From Tabrizicola soli (GTDB lineage Bacteria; Pseudomonadota; Alphaproteobacteria; Rhodobacterales; Rhodobacteraceae): 64,000 nucleotides of DNA. The DNA is taken from assembly GCF_015999335.1 (NCBI RefSeq), contig NZ_JAEACP010000001.1, forward strand, positions 310,001-374,000, written 5' to 3'. The position numbers and the translations under genes are program-made. Numbering within the stretch: the stretch's first letter is position 1; each line of letters begins with the position of its first letter. Of the stretch, positions 18,697-28,850 are shown in pieces. A model generated the notes under the pieces. It did no database searches. It saw only the letters and a list, made by a program, of their open reading frames with translations, and was not told where the DNA came from.

Positions 18697-19800
18697 CTAT
18701 TCCGTGCTGCGGACAGCAGTCGACGGACGCGTATTGTTCCTGCCGGGCCCGGTCAGGCCGTAATCGCTTGCGCTGGCCGGGCAATGCGGCGCCTCGCGTG
18801 ACAGCTGGCGCATGAGGACCGCCGCTTCGGAGGATTTCAGCGTGGGCAGCGCGTCGGGGCGCGCCAGGATCGCCTCGGCCCCCAGCGCCTCCAGCGTCTG
18901 CAGCAGCGAATTCCGCACCGGCCCGGCCATCAGCCCGACCATCCGCCGCGCGGGCTGGAAGCTCTCCGCAGGCAGGCCCTCGGCCAGAAGGATCTCGTGC
19001 CGCTCGAGCAGGAGATGGACATAGCACACGCCCTCGCCTTCCTGCGGGACATGGGCGAGCGTGCCGAGAAGATGCCGGGCGGTCACGAACACGCGCGGTG
19101 CGCCGAAGAATAGGTCGCAGGCCGGATCCTCCAGCACGACGCGGTGCTGCGGCGAGAGGTCGAGGTCGCGTTCCGGCAGGCCGGGCGCGAAAGCATGGGC
19201 CGGGATGCGGACCGGGCGCAGCGCGGGATCGGCGGCAAGTGCGGCGGCGCTGTAGCTGGAGAAGCCGATCCAGGCGAGGGGCACGGCACGGCCGTCCTCG
19301 GTCAGGACCGTCTCGCCGGGACGCAGGGTCTCGACCGCGCGGCGGCCCGATGGGGTGTCGATCAGGGTGCCCGCGCAGAAGCAGATCGGCGGCGGATCCA
19401 GGTTCACGCCGCTCAGCGGGATCGCGCCGTTGCCGAACGCGTTCATCTCCGCCTGGGTCGCGGGCGGTTCGCCCAGAACGTAGAAATATTCGTGCGCCTT
19501 GCCGTTGATCACGACCTCGAGCAGCACCACACTGCGCCCGACCAGACCGCCGGGAACCTGCGAGTTCCCCGCCGGCAACGTGCCGGTCAGCCTGACCGTG
19601 AAATTGTAGGCCACATTGTTGATGATGACCTGGGTATCCGGGTCCGGCAGGCCGTTGCTGGCATCGAGAGAGAGATCGCCGGTGCCATTGTCGGTAAAGG
19701 TCAGCAGCGTGGCCGGTGCGTGGTTGGTGCCGATCGGGTTCAGCGACTGGTTGCCGGCAGTCGTCGAATCTTCCCGCGCCCAGACCGAAAACGTCGCCAT
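18697..19800 (-). CDS. Hint-domain (hedgehog/intein-like) protein
   Basis: The 367-aa protein has a C-terminal Hint domain beginning CFCAGTLIDTPSGRRAVETL (about residue 140), then LRPGETVLTEDG and LDLSPQHRVVL, the conserved His region. Hint domains do autoproteolysis in inteins and hedgehog. In Rhodobacterales, stand-alone Hint proteins are common and of unknown role, often linked to secreted RTX-type proteins. The N-terminal half (AREDSTTAGN, FTDNGTGDLSLD) is beta-rich and secreted-looking but lacks a Sec signal. The ATG at 19800 opens the conserved start; a GTG 12 bases upstream is possible. Confidence 0.8.
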   Translation of the reverse strand: MATFSVWAREDSTTAGNQSLNPIGTNHAPATLLTFTDNGTGDLSLDASNGLPDPDTQVIINNVAYNFTVRLTGTLPAGNSQVPGGLVGRSVVLLEVVINGKAHEYFYVLGEPPATQAEMNAFGNGAIPLSGVNLDPPPICFCAGTLIDTPSGRRAVETLRPGETVLTEDGRAVPLAWIGFSSYSAAALAADPALRPVRIPAHAFAPGLPERDLDLSPQHRVVLEDPACDLFFGAPRVFVTARHLLGTLAHVPQEGEGVCYVHLLLERHEILLAEGLPAESFQPARRMVGLMAGPVRNSLLQTLEALGAEAILARPDALPTLKSSEAAVLMRQLSREAPHCPASASDYGLTGPGRNNTRPSTAVRSTE

Positions 19801-19935
19801 ACCCGCACTCACATCTTTAATAATTTGTTAAGGAATTCGACGTATCGGCGGATCTGTCAAGGCTAACCCGCGCCCTGCCCCCGATGGCGGAAGCGGGTGG
19901 CCTCCTTGTCACGGTCGCGACGGCAGGGGCCGCCC

Positions 19936-21066
19936 TCACACGGGGGGAATGTCGCCTTCCGCCCGCTTCGCATGGAACCCGGCCACGAACCCCGCCAGCC
20001 GCCCCGCTGCGATCGCCTCTCGCAGCCCCTGCATCAGCACCTGGTAGTAATGCAGGTTGTGCCAGGTCAGCAGCATCGAGCCGATGATCTCGTCCGCCTT
20101 CACCACATGATGCAGGTAGGCGCGGCTGTAGCCCCGGCAGGCCGGGCAGGCGCAGCCCTCCTCCAGCGGCCGGGGGTCGTCCTTGTGCCGCGCATTGCGC
20201 AGGTTGACCTGTCCCCGCGCCGTCCAGGCCTGCCCCGTCCGGCCCGAGCGCGAGGGCAGCACGCAATCCATCATGTCCACGCCCCGCTCCACCGCCCCCA
20301 CGATGTCGTCGGGCTTGCCCACCCCCATCAGGTAGCGCGGCTTGTCCTGCGGCAGGAATCCCGGCGCATAGTCGAGGACGGAGAACATCGCCTCCTGCCC
20401 CTCGCCCACCGCTAGGCCGCCGATGGCATAGCCGTCGAAGCCGATGCCCTTCAGCGCCTCGGCGCTTTCCTGTCGCAACTCCCGCGTGACGCCGCCCTGC
20501 ATGATGCCGAACAGCGCATGTCCCGGCCGGTCGCCGAAGGCATCGCGGCTGCGCTGCGCCCACCGCATCGACAGGCGCATGGATTTCGCCACCACCGCCT
20601 CGTCCGCCGGCAGCGCCGGACATTCGTCGAAGCACATCACGATGTCCGACCCCAAGAGGCGCTGGATCTCCATGCTGCGTTCCGGCGTCAGCATGTGGCG
20701 CGAACCGTCGAGATGCGAGGCGAAGCGCACCCCCTCCTCGGTCAGCTTGCGCAGGGGGCCAAGGCTCATCACCTGGAAACCGCCGGAATCGGTCAGGATC
20801 GGGCGCGGCCAGTTCATGAACCTGTGCAGCCCGCCAAGCGCCGCGATCCGCTCGGCCGTGGGGCGCAGCATCAGATGATAGGTGTTGCCCAGCAGGATGT
20901 CGGCCCCGGTCGCGCGCACGCTGTCGGGCAGCATCGCCTTGACCGTGGCTGCAGTGCCGACCGGCATGAAGGCAGGGGTGCGGATCTCGCCCCGTGGCGT
21001 CTGGATCACCCCGGTCCGCGCCGCCCCGTCCCTTGCCGATATCGTGAAGCCGAAGCCCGTCGCCAT
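19936..21066 (-). CDS. tgt: Queuine tRNA-ribosyltransferase (tRNA-guanine transglycosylase)
   Basis: Tgt swaps guanine-34 of GUN-anticodon tRNAs for preQ1 in queuosine synthesis. The 376-aa TIM-barrel protein has the base-exchange motif [11 protein letters not shown], the active aspartate region [26 protein letters not shown], and the zinc site [16 protein letters not shown]. The ATG at 21066 gives the normal family start ([14 protein letters not shown]). It is divergent from the tetR gene with 146 bp between them. Length is standard. Confidence 0.96.
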   Translation of the reverse strand: MATGFGFTISARDGAARTGVIQTPRGEIRTPAFMPVGTAATVKAMLPDSVRATGADILLGNTYHLMLRPTAERIAALGGLHRFMNWPRPILTDSGGFQVMSLGPLRKLTEEGVRFASHLDGSRHMLTPERSMEIQRLLGSDIVMCFDECPALPADEAVVAKSMRLSMRWAQRSRDAFGDRPGHALFGIMQGGVTRELRQESAEALKGIGFDGYAIGGLAVGEGQEAMFSVLDYAPGFLPQDKPRYLMGVGKPDDIVGAVERGVDMMDCVLPSRSGRTGQAWTARGQVNLRNARHKDDPRPLEEGCACPACRGYSRAYLHHVVKADEIIGSMLLTWHNLHYYQVLMQGLREAIAAGRLAGFVAGFHAKRAEGDIPPV

Positions 21067-21151
21067 GGCGCATCCATCCCCTTGCCTGCCGCGTCTTTGG
21101 GCCAAATCGACGAAAAAGCCAAGCACCCGGCCTGCCCCGCCATCATTCTGC

Positions 21152-21200
21152 TTGACCTTTGCCGCGACCTCTCTATTTGCGCGAATGAACGTTCATTCGC
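21152..21200 (+). promoter_or_regulatory. Promoter and perfect 20-bp TetR operator
   Basis: TTGACC (21152-21157), 16 bases, then TATTTG (21174-21179) form a sigma-70-like promoter reading towards tetR. Directly after it 21181-21200 is a perfect palindrome with half-site GCGAATGAAC, overlapping the expected start of transcription. Such a site fits autorepression by the TetR protein encoded 13 bp downstream, and co-control of the RND genes behind it. Confidence 0.75.
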
Positions 21201-21212
21201 ATCCGGTATCCC

Positions 21213-21824
21213 ATGCCCGCCATCCCCGCCCCCGCAGTCCCCGACCGCAGCCACGAGATCCTGGCCTCGATCCGGCAGTCCTTTGCCGAAAAGGGCTTCG
21301 ACGGGGCCTCGATGCAGGACCTGGCCCGCGCGGCGGGGATGAGCGTGGGGAACTTCTACCGCTATTTCCCCTCGAAGATGGCGATCGTGCAGGCGATGTG
21401 CGGCTATGACCTGGCCGAGATCCAGGGCGAGTTCGCCGAGATCCAGAAGTCCGACACGCCCATGGCCTGCCTGCGCGCCCGTATCCTTGCGCATTTCGAC
21501 GAAGAGCAGATGAAGGACGGCCAGCTCTGGGCCGAGATCACCGCCGCCGCGATCCGCAAGCCCGAGATCGGCGAGGCCGCCCGCGAGATGGAGGAGACCA
21601 TCGTCCGGCTGCTGGCCACGATCTTCGCCCGCGTCACCGGCCGCGACCCCGAGGCGGCGCGCCAGCGCTATGAGGGCCAGGCGCAGATGCTGGTGATGCT
21701 GGTCAAGGCCATGGCGATGCGCACCGCGCAATTCGGACCGGCCAGCCCGGCGCTCGAACGACAGGTCCATGCGGTGATCGACGGCCTCCTCGCGGACATT
21801 TCCACCGATACGGCAGAAGGCTGA
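21213..21824 (+). CDS. TetR-family repressor of the RND pump
   Basis: The 203-aa protein has an N-terminal TetR helix-turn-helix (SFAEKGFDGASMQDLARAAG, then MSVGNFYRYFPSK). The rest is a helical ligand-binding domain. It is first in a three-gene cluster with RND adaptor and pump genes, 5 bp before the adaptor. The perfect palindrome at 21181-21200 sits in its promoter. It most likely represses its own operon until a pump substrate binds; the ligand is unknown. Confidence 0.88.
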   Translation: MPAIPAPAVPDRSHEILASIRQSFAEKGFDGASMQDLARAAGMSVGNFYRYFPSKMAIVQAMCGYDLAEIQGEFAEIQKSDTPMACLRARILAHFDEEQMKDGQLWAEITAAAIRKPEIGEAAREMEETIVRLLATIFARVTGRDPEAARQRYEGQAQMLVMLVKAMAMRTAQFGPASPALERQVHAVIDGLLADISTDTAEG

Positions 21825-21829
21825 CCCCG

Positions 21830-22999
21830 ATGCGCGCGACCCCGACCCTGATGCTTGCGGCCGCCCTGGCGCTGGGGCCCGCCCTGCCCCTGCCCGCCGA
21901 AGAGACTGCCATTGCCCCAGCGGCCGAGGCGCTGCCCGCGATCACCGTCTCGCAGGTGGTTCCCCTGCCGCTGGCCGAGAGGATCATCGCCTCGGGCCTG
22001 GTCGCGGCGGTCGAGGAGGTGCAGGTCGCCCCCCTGATCGAGGGCCAGCCGCTCGAGGAGCTTCGCGCCGACGTCGGCGACATGGTGGCGGAGGGCCAGG
22101 TGCTTGCCGTCCTGTCGAAATCGACGCTGGAACTGCAGCGGGCCGAAGCCGTCGCCTCGCTGGCGGCGGCGCGGTCCGGCATCGCGCAGGGCGAGGCGCA
22201 ACTGGTCGAGGCCGAGGCGGCGGCGGCCGAGGCGGGGCGGGTGGCGGAGCGGACGCTGAAGCTGCGCGAACAGGGGACGGCGGCGCAGGCCCAGGCTGAT
22301 GCGGCCAGCGCCAATGCGACCTCGGCCACGGCGCGGGTGACGGTGGCGAAGCAGGCGCTGGAGGCGGCGCGTGCCCAACTCGCCCTGGCCGAGGCGCGGC
22401 TGGAGAATGTGGACCTCCAGCTCAGCCGGACCGAGGTGAAGGCCCCGGTCGCCGGCGAGATCGTGGCCCGCAACGCCCGGATCGGCGCGATTGCCACGGC
22501 GGCGGGCCAGCCGATGTTCGTCATCACCCGCGACGCCGCGCTGGAACTGCGCGCCGACGTGGCCGAGGCCGATATCCTGCGCCTTGCCCCCGGCCAGAAG
22601 GCCCGCCTCCGCGTGGTGGGCATGACCGAGCCGCTGGAGGGCGTCGTGCGCCTGGTCGAACCCGTGATCGACGCGGCCACCCGCCTTGGCCGCGCCCGGA
22701 TCTCGGTCGAGGCCGAGGGCCTGCGCCCCGGGATGTTCGTCGAGGCCGAGATCCTGGTCGCCGAGCGCGAGGGGCTGGCGGTCCCGGTCTCGGCGCTCGG
22801 CTCGTCGCCAGAGGGGGCGGTGGTGATGCGCGTCCGGGACGGAGTGGTCGAGCGCGTGGTGGTGACGACCGGGATCCGCGACGGCGGGCTGGTCGAGATC
22901 GCCGAGGGCCTTGCCGCCGGCGACACGGTCGTCACCAAGGCCGGCGCCTTCGTGCGGGCGGGCGACCGGATCAACCCGGTCCCGGCCGTGACCGACTGA
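21830..22999 (+). CDS. RND efflux periplasmic adaptor (membrane fusion protein)
   Basis: The 389-aa protein joins the inner-membrane RND pump to an outer-membrane TolC. It has a signal peptide (LMLAAALALGPALPLPAEE), the lipoyl/barrel-sandwich halves (SGLVAAVEEVQVAPLIEG and VKAPVAGEIVARNARIG), a long alpha-helical hairpin rich in Ala/Glu, and C-terminal beta domains. It starts 5 bp after tetR and ends 13 bp before the pump gene, so the three form one operon. TolC is not in the cluster; the gene at 12770-14140 may supply it. Confidence 0.9.
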   Translation: MRATPTLMLAAALALGPALPLPAEETAIAPAAEALPAITVSQVVPLPLAERIIASGLVAAVEEVQVAPLIEGQPLEELRADVGDMVAEGQVLAVLSKSTLELQRAEAVASLAAARSGIAQGEAQLVEAEAAAAEAGRVAERTLKLREQGTAAQAQADAASANATSATARVTVAKQALEAARAQLALAEARLENVDLQLSRTEVKAPVAGEIVARNARIGAIATAAGQPMFVITRDAALELRADVAEADILRLAPGQKARLRVVGMTEPLEGVVRLVEPVIDAATRLGRARISVEAEGLRPGMFVEAEILVAEREGLAVPVSALGSSPEGAVVMRVRDGVVERVVVTTGIRDGGLVEIAEGLAAGDTVVTKAGAFVRAGDRINPVPAVTD

Positions 23000-23012
23000 G
23001 GGGGGCCGGCGC

Positions 23013-26000
23013 ATGAACTTTTCCGCCTGGTCGATCCGCAACCCGGTCGCGCCGCTGCTGGCCTTCTTCCTGCTGCTCGTTCTGGGCTGGCAAAGCTTCA
23101 ACAGCCTGCCGATCACCCGTTTCCCGAACATCGACGTCCCCCTCGTCGCCGTCGCCGTCGCCCAGTCCGGCGCCGCCCCCGCCGAGATGGAGACCCAGAT
23201 CACCAAGGAGATCGAGGATGCCGTCGCGGGCCTGACCGGGGCCAAGCGCGTGACCTCGAACGTGACCGACGGGCTGTCGACCACGGTGATCGAATTCCGC
23301 ATGGAAGTGCCGACCGACAAGGCGGTGCAGGACGTGAAGGACGCCGTGGACCAGATCCGCGGCGACCTGCCGGGCGGGATCGAGGCCCCCATCGTCTCGC
23401 GCATCGACGTCGAGGGCCAGGCGATCATGACCTTTGCCGTCGCCGCGCCGAACCGCACGATGGAGGAGCTGAGCTGGTTCGTCGACGACACCGTGACCCG
23501 CGCCTTGCAGGGCAAGCCCGGCATCGGCCGCGTCACGCGCGTCGGCGGGGCCGACCGCGAGATCCGTGTCGAACTGGACCCGGTACGGCTGGACAGCCAT
23601 GGAGTCACCGCCCAGGCGGTCAGCGCCCAGATCGCGGCGACGAACACCAACCTCGGCGCAGGCAAGGTCAACCTCGGCGAGGGCGAGCAGGTGATCCGCA
23701 CGCTCGGCGACCAGGGCACGGTCGAAAGCCTTGCCGCGATGACCATCGCCCTGCCCTCGGGCCGCTTCGTCCGGCTTACGGACCTCGGGCAGGTGGTGGA
23801 CAGCTATGAGGAGCTGAAGAGCTTTGCCCGGATCGACGGCGAGACCTCGGTTGCCTTCCTGGTCTTCCGCTCGAAAGGAGCCTCCGAGGTCAGCGTGGCC
23901 GAGACCACGAATGCCGTGGTCGACGCATTGCGGGCCGAGAACCCGGACGTCGCCATCACCATGGTCGACGATTCCGTCTTCTACACCTACGGCAATTACG
24001 AGGCCGCGATTCACACCCTGCTGGAAGGCGCACTGCTGGCCGTGCTGGTGGTGCTGGCCTTCCTGCGCAACTGGCGCGCGACGCTGATCGCGGCGGTCGC
24101 CCTGCCGCTGTCGGCGGTGCCGACCTTCTGGGTGATGCAGCAACTCGGCTTCTCGCTGAACCTGGTCAGCTTCCTGGCCCTGACGCTGGCCACCGGGATC
24201 CTGGTCGACGACGCCATCGTCGAGATCGAGAACATCGCCCGCCATATCCGCATGGGCAAGACCCCCTTCCGCGCGGCGATCGAGGCGGCGGACGAGATCG
24301 GCCTGGCGGTCATCGCCACCACCTTCACCATCGTCGCGGTCTTCGTCCCCGTCTCGTTCATGCCGGGCATCCCGGGCCAGTATTTCCGCCAGTTCGGCCT
24401 TACCGTGGCGATTGCCGTCCTCTTCTCGCTGCTGGTCGCCCGCCTGATCACCCCGATGATGGCGGCCTATTTCATGCGCGCCAAGGATGCCGTCGGCCAT
24501 GACGAGGGCCACGGCGACGGCCTGATCATGCGGGGCTATCTGCGGGTGGTCCGCGCCACGACCAAGGTCCGCCGCTCGGCAAGACGGCGCTGGCTGGCGC
24601 TGCCGACCTATTACCTCACCCTCGTCGTCGCCATCGGCGTCGTGATCCTGTCGGTCCTCGCCATGCTGCAGGTGCCGGGCAGCCTGTTCCCGCCCGAGGA
24701 TGAAAGCCGGATCGTGGTCTCGGTCGAACTGCCGCCGGGCGCGACGCTGGAGGACACCGTCGCCACCACCGACCGGATGCGCGAGGCGGTGCGCGGAATC
24801 AAAGGCGTGCAATCGGTGCTGGTGATCGGCGGCTCGACCCCGCTGGGCGACCGCGACATCCGGCGCGCGACGTTCACCATCATCCTCGACCGGCTGGACA
24901 ATGGCCTGGCGCGCAAGCTTTCGGACCTGGGCCAGAACCTGCCGCTGGTCGGCCACCTCCTGCCCGAAGCCCCGGTCCAGGGCCGCATCCGCCCGCAGTC
25001 CGAGATCGAGACCGAGGTCTTCGCCGCCCTGCGCAAGGTTCCCGACCTGCGCGCCTACAAGGCGGCGGCGATGGGCGGCGGTGCGCGGCCCTTCAGCTAT
25101 GACATCCTCTCGGCCGACGAGGGCGACCTTGACGCGGCGATCCGCAAGATCGACGCTGCGCTGCGCGACGAGCCGATGTTCCTGAACGCCTCGACAGAGG
25201 CCGCCCTGCCCCGGCCGGAAATCCAGATCACCCCCCGACCGGAAGAGGCCGCCCGGCTGGGCGTGACCGTCAGCCAGATCGCCACCCTGGTCCGCGTGGC
25301 GACCATCGGCGATGTCTCGGCGGCGCTGGGGAAGCTTTCGATCGACAACCGCCAGGTGCCGATCCGGGTGCAGCTGGACGCGGTCTCGCGCGATGACCTT
25401 GCCCGGATCGCAGCGCTGAAGGTGACGACCGCCGCCGGTCCGGTGCCCCTGTCCTCGGTGGCGCGGATCGAGGTGGCCGAGGGGCCGTCGGTCGTCAAGC
25501 GGCTGAACCGGCTGCGGGTGGCAACCCTGGGGGCCGACATCGCGCCGGGCTTCGTGCTGGACCAGGCGACCGCCCGCTTCCAGGAGATCCTGCCGGGACT
25601 GGATCTGCCGCCTTCGGTCCAGGTCACCCCCTCGGGCGACGCCGAGGTCCAGGCCGAGCTGCTGGGCAGTTTCCAGAATGCGATGATCCTGGGCGTGCTG
25701 CTGATGATGTTCGTCCTGATCCTGCTGTTCCATTCGGTCCTGCAGCCGGTGACGATCATCTTCTCGCTCCTGCTGTCGGTGGGCGGCGTCGCGGCGGCGC
25801 TGATCATCACGCAGAATCCGCTGTCGATGCCGGTGCTGATCGGCATCCTGATGCTGATGGGGATCGTGGCCAAGAACGCGATCCTGCTGATCGACTTCGC
25901 GATCGAGATGCGCACGCGCGGCTTCACGCGAATCGAGGCGGTGATCGAGGCCGGCCACAAGCGCGCCCGCCCGATCGTGATGACCTCGATCGCCATGTCG

Positions 26001-26336
26001 GCCGGCATGCTGCCCTCGGCGCTTGGCGTGGGCGAAGGCGGAGCGTTCCGCGCGCCGATGGCGACGGCGGTGATCGGCGGGATCATCGTCTCGACCGTGC
26101 TCAGCCTCGTGGTCGTGCCGTCGATGTATCTGGTGATGGACGACCTGTCGCGCGCGCTCTCCTGGGTGCTGCGCCGCTTCATCGGCCGCAAGGAAGCCGA
26201 GCCCGAAAGCCCCGAGGCCCATGTCCTGGCCGAACGGATCGAGGCGGGCCGCGCGGAGATCGCGCGGATGGAGAAGCGGCTGGCGGGGCTGGAGGCCGGT
26301 CTCGCCCTGCGCGCCGGGTCCCACGCGGCGGAATAG
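23013..26336 (+). CDS. RND efflux permease (AcrB/HAE-1 like)
   Basis: This is a proton-driven inner-membrane pump of 1107 aa. It has the RND repeat structure: one N-terminal helix (FSAWSIRNPVAPLLAFFLLL), a large periplasmic loop, a helix bundle with TGILVDDAIVEIENI carrying the proton-relay aspartates, then the same pattern again with GIVAKNAILLIDFAIEM. A cytoplasmic tail of about 60 mostly helical residues follows. It resembles the heavier HAE-1 members. Substrate cannot be told. It ends in a convergent position with livF, with paired hairpins between them. Confidence 0.93.
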   Translation: MNFSAWSIRNPVAPLLAFFLLLVLGWQSFNSLPITRFPNIDVPLVAVAVAQSGAAPAEMETQITKEIEDAVAGLTGAKRVTSNVTDGLSTTVIEFRMEVPTDKAVQDVKDAVDQIRGDLPGGIEAPIVSRIDVEGQAIMTFAVAAPNRTMEELSWFVDDTVTRALQGKPGIGRVTRVGGADREIRVELDPVRLDSHGVTAQAVSAQIAATNTNLGAGKVNLGEGEQVIRTLGDQGTVESLAAMTIALPSGRFVRLTDLGQVVDSYEELKSFARIDGETSVAFLVFRSKGASEVSVAETTNAVVDALRAENPDVAITMVDDSVFYTYGNYEAAIHTLLEGALLAVLVVLAFLRNWRATLIAAVALPLSAVPTFWVMQQLGFSLNLVSFLALTLATGILVDDAIVEIENIARHIRMGKTPFRAAIEAADEIGLAVIATTFTIVAVFVPVSFMPGIPGQYFRQFGLTVAIAVLFSLLVARLITPMMAAYFMRAKDAVGHDEGHGDGLIMRGYLRVVRATTKVRRSARRRWLALPTYYLTLVVAIGVVILSVLAMLQVPGSLFPPEDESRIVVSVELPPGATLEDTVATTDRMREAVRGIKGVQSVLVIGGSTPLGDRDIRRATFTIILDRLDNGLARKLSDLGQNLPLVGHLLPEAPVQGRIRPQSEIETEVFAALRKVPDLRAYKAAAMGGGARPFSYDILSADEGDLDAAIRKIDAALRDEPMFLNASTEAALPRPEIQITPRPEEAARLGVTVSQIATLVRVATIGDVSAALGKLSIDNRQVPIRVQLDAVSRDDLARIAALKVTTAAGPVPLSSVARIEVAEGPSVVKRLNRLRVATLGADIAPGFVLDQATARFQEILPGLDLPPSVQVTPSGDAEVQAELLGSFQNAMILGVLLMMFVLILLFHSVLQPVTIIFSLLLSVGGVAAALIITQNPLSMPVLIGILMLMGIVAKNAILLIDFAIEMRTRGFTRIEAVIEAGHKRARPIVMTSIAMSAGMLPSALGVGEGGAFRAPMATAVIGGIIVSTVLSLVVVPSMYLVMDDLSRALSWVLRRFIGRKEAEPESPEAHVLAERIEAGRAEIARMEKRLAGLEAGLALRAGSHAAE

Positions 26337-26350
26337 GCGCGACCTTGGGG

Positions 26351-26409
26351 CCGGGGCCAATTTTCTTGGAAGAAAATTGCAAAATTCTTCGAAGAATTTT
26401 GGCCCCCGG
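26351..26409. repeat. Double AT-rich palindrome with GC outer stem
   Basis: Two hairpins sit side by side: 26358-26379 (arms CAATTTTCTT, centre GG) and 26380-26401, a perfect 22-bp palindrome with half-site CAAAATTCTTC. Outer CCGGGGCC (26351) and GGCCCCCGG (to 26409) can pair around both. This lies between convergent RND and liv genes and could end both transcripts. A related pair occurs at 32504-32546, so it is a dispersed element. Confidence 0.8.
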
Positions 26410-26487
26410 TTCAACAACCGCAGCGCAAACCTGCAGAATGAACCCCCTCGGGGCGCCCAGCCAAGGTGGACCCTTTCGAAACCTCCG

Positions 26488-26503
26488 GCCGCCGGGTGGC
26501 GGC
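26488..26503 (-). terminator. Hairpin just after livF
   Basis: GCCGCC (26488-26493), loop GGGT, GGCGGC (26498-26503). It lies 8 bp past the livF stop in its direction and may end the liv transcript together with the palindromes beyond it. Confidence 0.4.
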
Positions 26504-26510
26504 GTTCGGT

Positions 26511-27198
<688 letters not shown>

Positions 27199-27209
<11 letters not shown>

Positions 27210-27903
27210 GATAGGCCTCCTGCACGGCCGGGTTGGCGCGGATCGCAGCGGGCGTCCCGCTGGCCAGCACCCGGCCGAAGGTGAGGACCGTGATCCGGCT
27301 GGCAAGGTCCATCACCACCTCCATGTTGTGCTCGATCAAGAGGACCGTGGTCTCCGGCACCAGGCTGCGGACCAGCGCCTTGAAGCCCTCGATCTCGCTG
27401 GCGGCGAGGCCCTGCGTCGGCTCGTCCAGGATCAGGAGACGCGGCTTCAGCGCCAGGCCCATGGCCAGTTCCAGTAGCCGCTGATGTCCGTAGGACAGCG
27501 TTCCGGCCTCCTGCTCCTCCAGCCCGTCCAGCCCGACGCGGGCCAGTGCCGCGCGGGTCCTGTTCTCCAGGTCGCGGGTGCCTTGCGCCTGCACGGCAAG
27601 GGCCACGTTGTCAAAGACGCTGAGGCGGGGGAATATGCTGGTGATCTGGAAGGTATAGGCGATGCCCTTCCTGACCCGCAGTTGGGCGGGCAGCCGGGTG
27701 ATGTCCTCGCCCGCCAGCAGGATCCGGCCCGACTGCGGCAGGCGGCGGCCGGAAAGAAGGCTCACGAAGCTGGTCTTGCCCGCACCGTTCGGGCCGATAA
27801 GCGCATGGATCTCGCCCGCCTCCAGGGTGAAATCGACGCCATCCACCGCCTTCAGCCCGCCGTAATGCAGGGTCAGCCCCCGCGTCTCGATCAGGGGAGC
27901 CAT
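27199..27903 (-). CDS. livG: Branched-chain amino acid-type ABC transporter ATPase LivG
   Basis: This is the first ATPase of the importer. The 234-aa protein has Walker A GPNGAGKTS, the LivG-type insert with YTFQITSIFPRLSVFDNVAL, signature LSYGHQRL (variant of LSGGQ), and Walker B LLILDEPTQGLA. The variant LSYGHQR signature is usual in LivG. The ATG at 27903 overlaps the livM stop by one base (TGATG). Confidence 0.92.
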
Positions 27904-28850
27904 CACGGCAGCCATTTGGCCCACCTTTCCCGGACCGTGCCCAGGATGCCCTTCGGCGCGAACAGGACCAGCGCCACCAGCGCCGCGCCGATGATGAACT
28001 GGTGCGCGGTGGTCAGGCCGGTCGCGGCCTCGACCAGCGCGAACATCAGAAGGGCGCCAAGGAAGGGGCCCAGCGTGGTCCCCGCGCCGCCCATCAGGAC
28101 ATAGAGCATCGGCAGGATCGAATACTGGATCGTGGCGAAACTGGCCCCGACATAGCCGAAAAGGAGCGCATAGGCCGCCCCGGCCGCGCCCGCGTAAAGG
28201 CCGGAGAGGGTCAGAGCCGCCAGTTTCACCGTGAAGGGATTGTAGCCGAGCATGCGGCTGCGCTCCTCGTTCTCGCGCATGGCGATCATGGTGCGGCCGA
28301 AGGGCGAGCGCATCAGGGCCAGGCTGACCAGAAGGCCCGTGGCGAAGATCGCGAAGGCGGCAAGAAAGCGCGGCGTGTCGGTCGAGAGGTCGAAGCCGAG
28401 AAAGCTCCGGCTGGCGGCGGCAACGGCAAATCCGTCGTTGCCGCGGGTGACCGGGGCGAAATAGAGCAGCGTCAGGAAACCGGCCTGGGCGAACATCAGC
28501 GTCACGATCATGAAGCTGACCCCGGCCGTGCGCAGCGCCAGAAGGCCAAGCACGGCGGCGACCAGACCGCCCCCGGCAAGCCCCGCGATGAAGGCGGGCC
28601 CCGCACTCCAGCCCCAGAGCAGCGCGGGCAGGCCCGCGGCATACATCCCCGCGGCGAGAAGGAGGGCGTGCCCGAGGCTCAGGAGCCCGGTATAGCCGAA
28701 GGCCAGGTTGTAGCCCATGGCGAAGACCGCCAGCACCATGATCCGGGCCAGATTGGTGGCCAGATAGGGCGAGAGCCAGAACTGCGCCGAGGCCAGCACC
28801 GCCAAAAGCGCCAGGTGCAGCGCCCAGACGCGCAGGCCGTTCCGCCTCAT
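27903..28850 (-). CDS. livM: Branched-chain amino acid-type ABC transporter permease LivM
   Basis: The 315-aa polytopic inner-membrane permease has about nine helices and the LivM motifs GYNLAFGYTGLLSLGHALLLA and, in the coupling region, MIAMRENEERSRMLGYNPF. It pairs with LivH. The start overlaps the livH stop by ATGA. Downstream of it are both ATPases. Confidence 0.93.
   Translation of the reverse strand: MRRNGLRVWALHLALLAVLASAQFWLSPYLATNLARIMVLAVFAMGYNLAFGYTGLLSLGHALLLAAGMYAAGLPALLWGWSAGPAFIAGLAGGGLVAAVLGLLALRTAGVSFMIVTLMFAQAGFLTLLYFAPVTRGNDGFAVAAASRSFLGFDLSTDTPRFLAAFAIFATGLLVSLALMRSPFGRTMIAMRENEERSRMLGYNPFTVKLAALTLSGLYAGAAGAAYALLFGYVGASFATIQYSILPMLYVLMGGAGTTLGPFLGALLMFALVEAATGLTTAHQFIIGAALVALVLFAPKGILGTVRERWAKWLP

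Noticed and set aside
22971-26417. Very long open frame (about 1148 codons) antisense to the RND pump
   Set aside because: It is a high-GC shadow: composition rich in His/Arg/Gly/Asp, no domain, and the plus strand encodes a clear RND permease. Similar antisense frames over pstC-pstA (1909-3630, 2922-5375) and the flavoenzyme (33317-35680) were dropped for the same reason.
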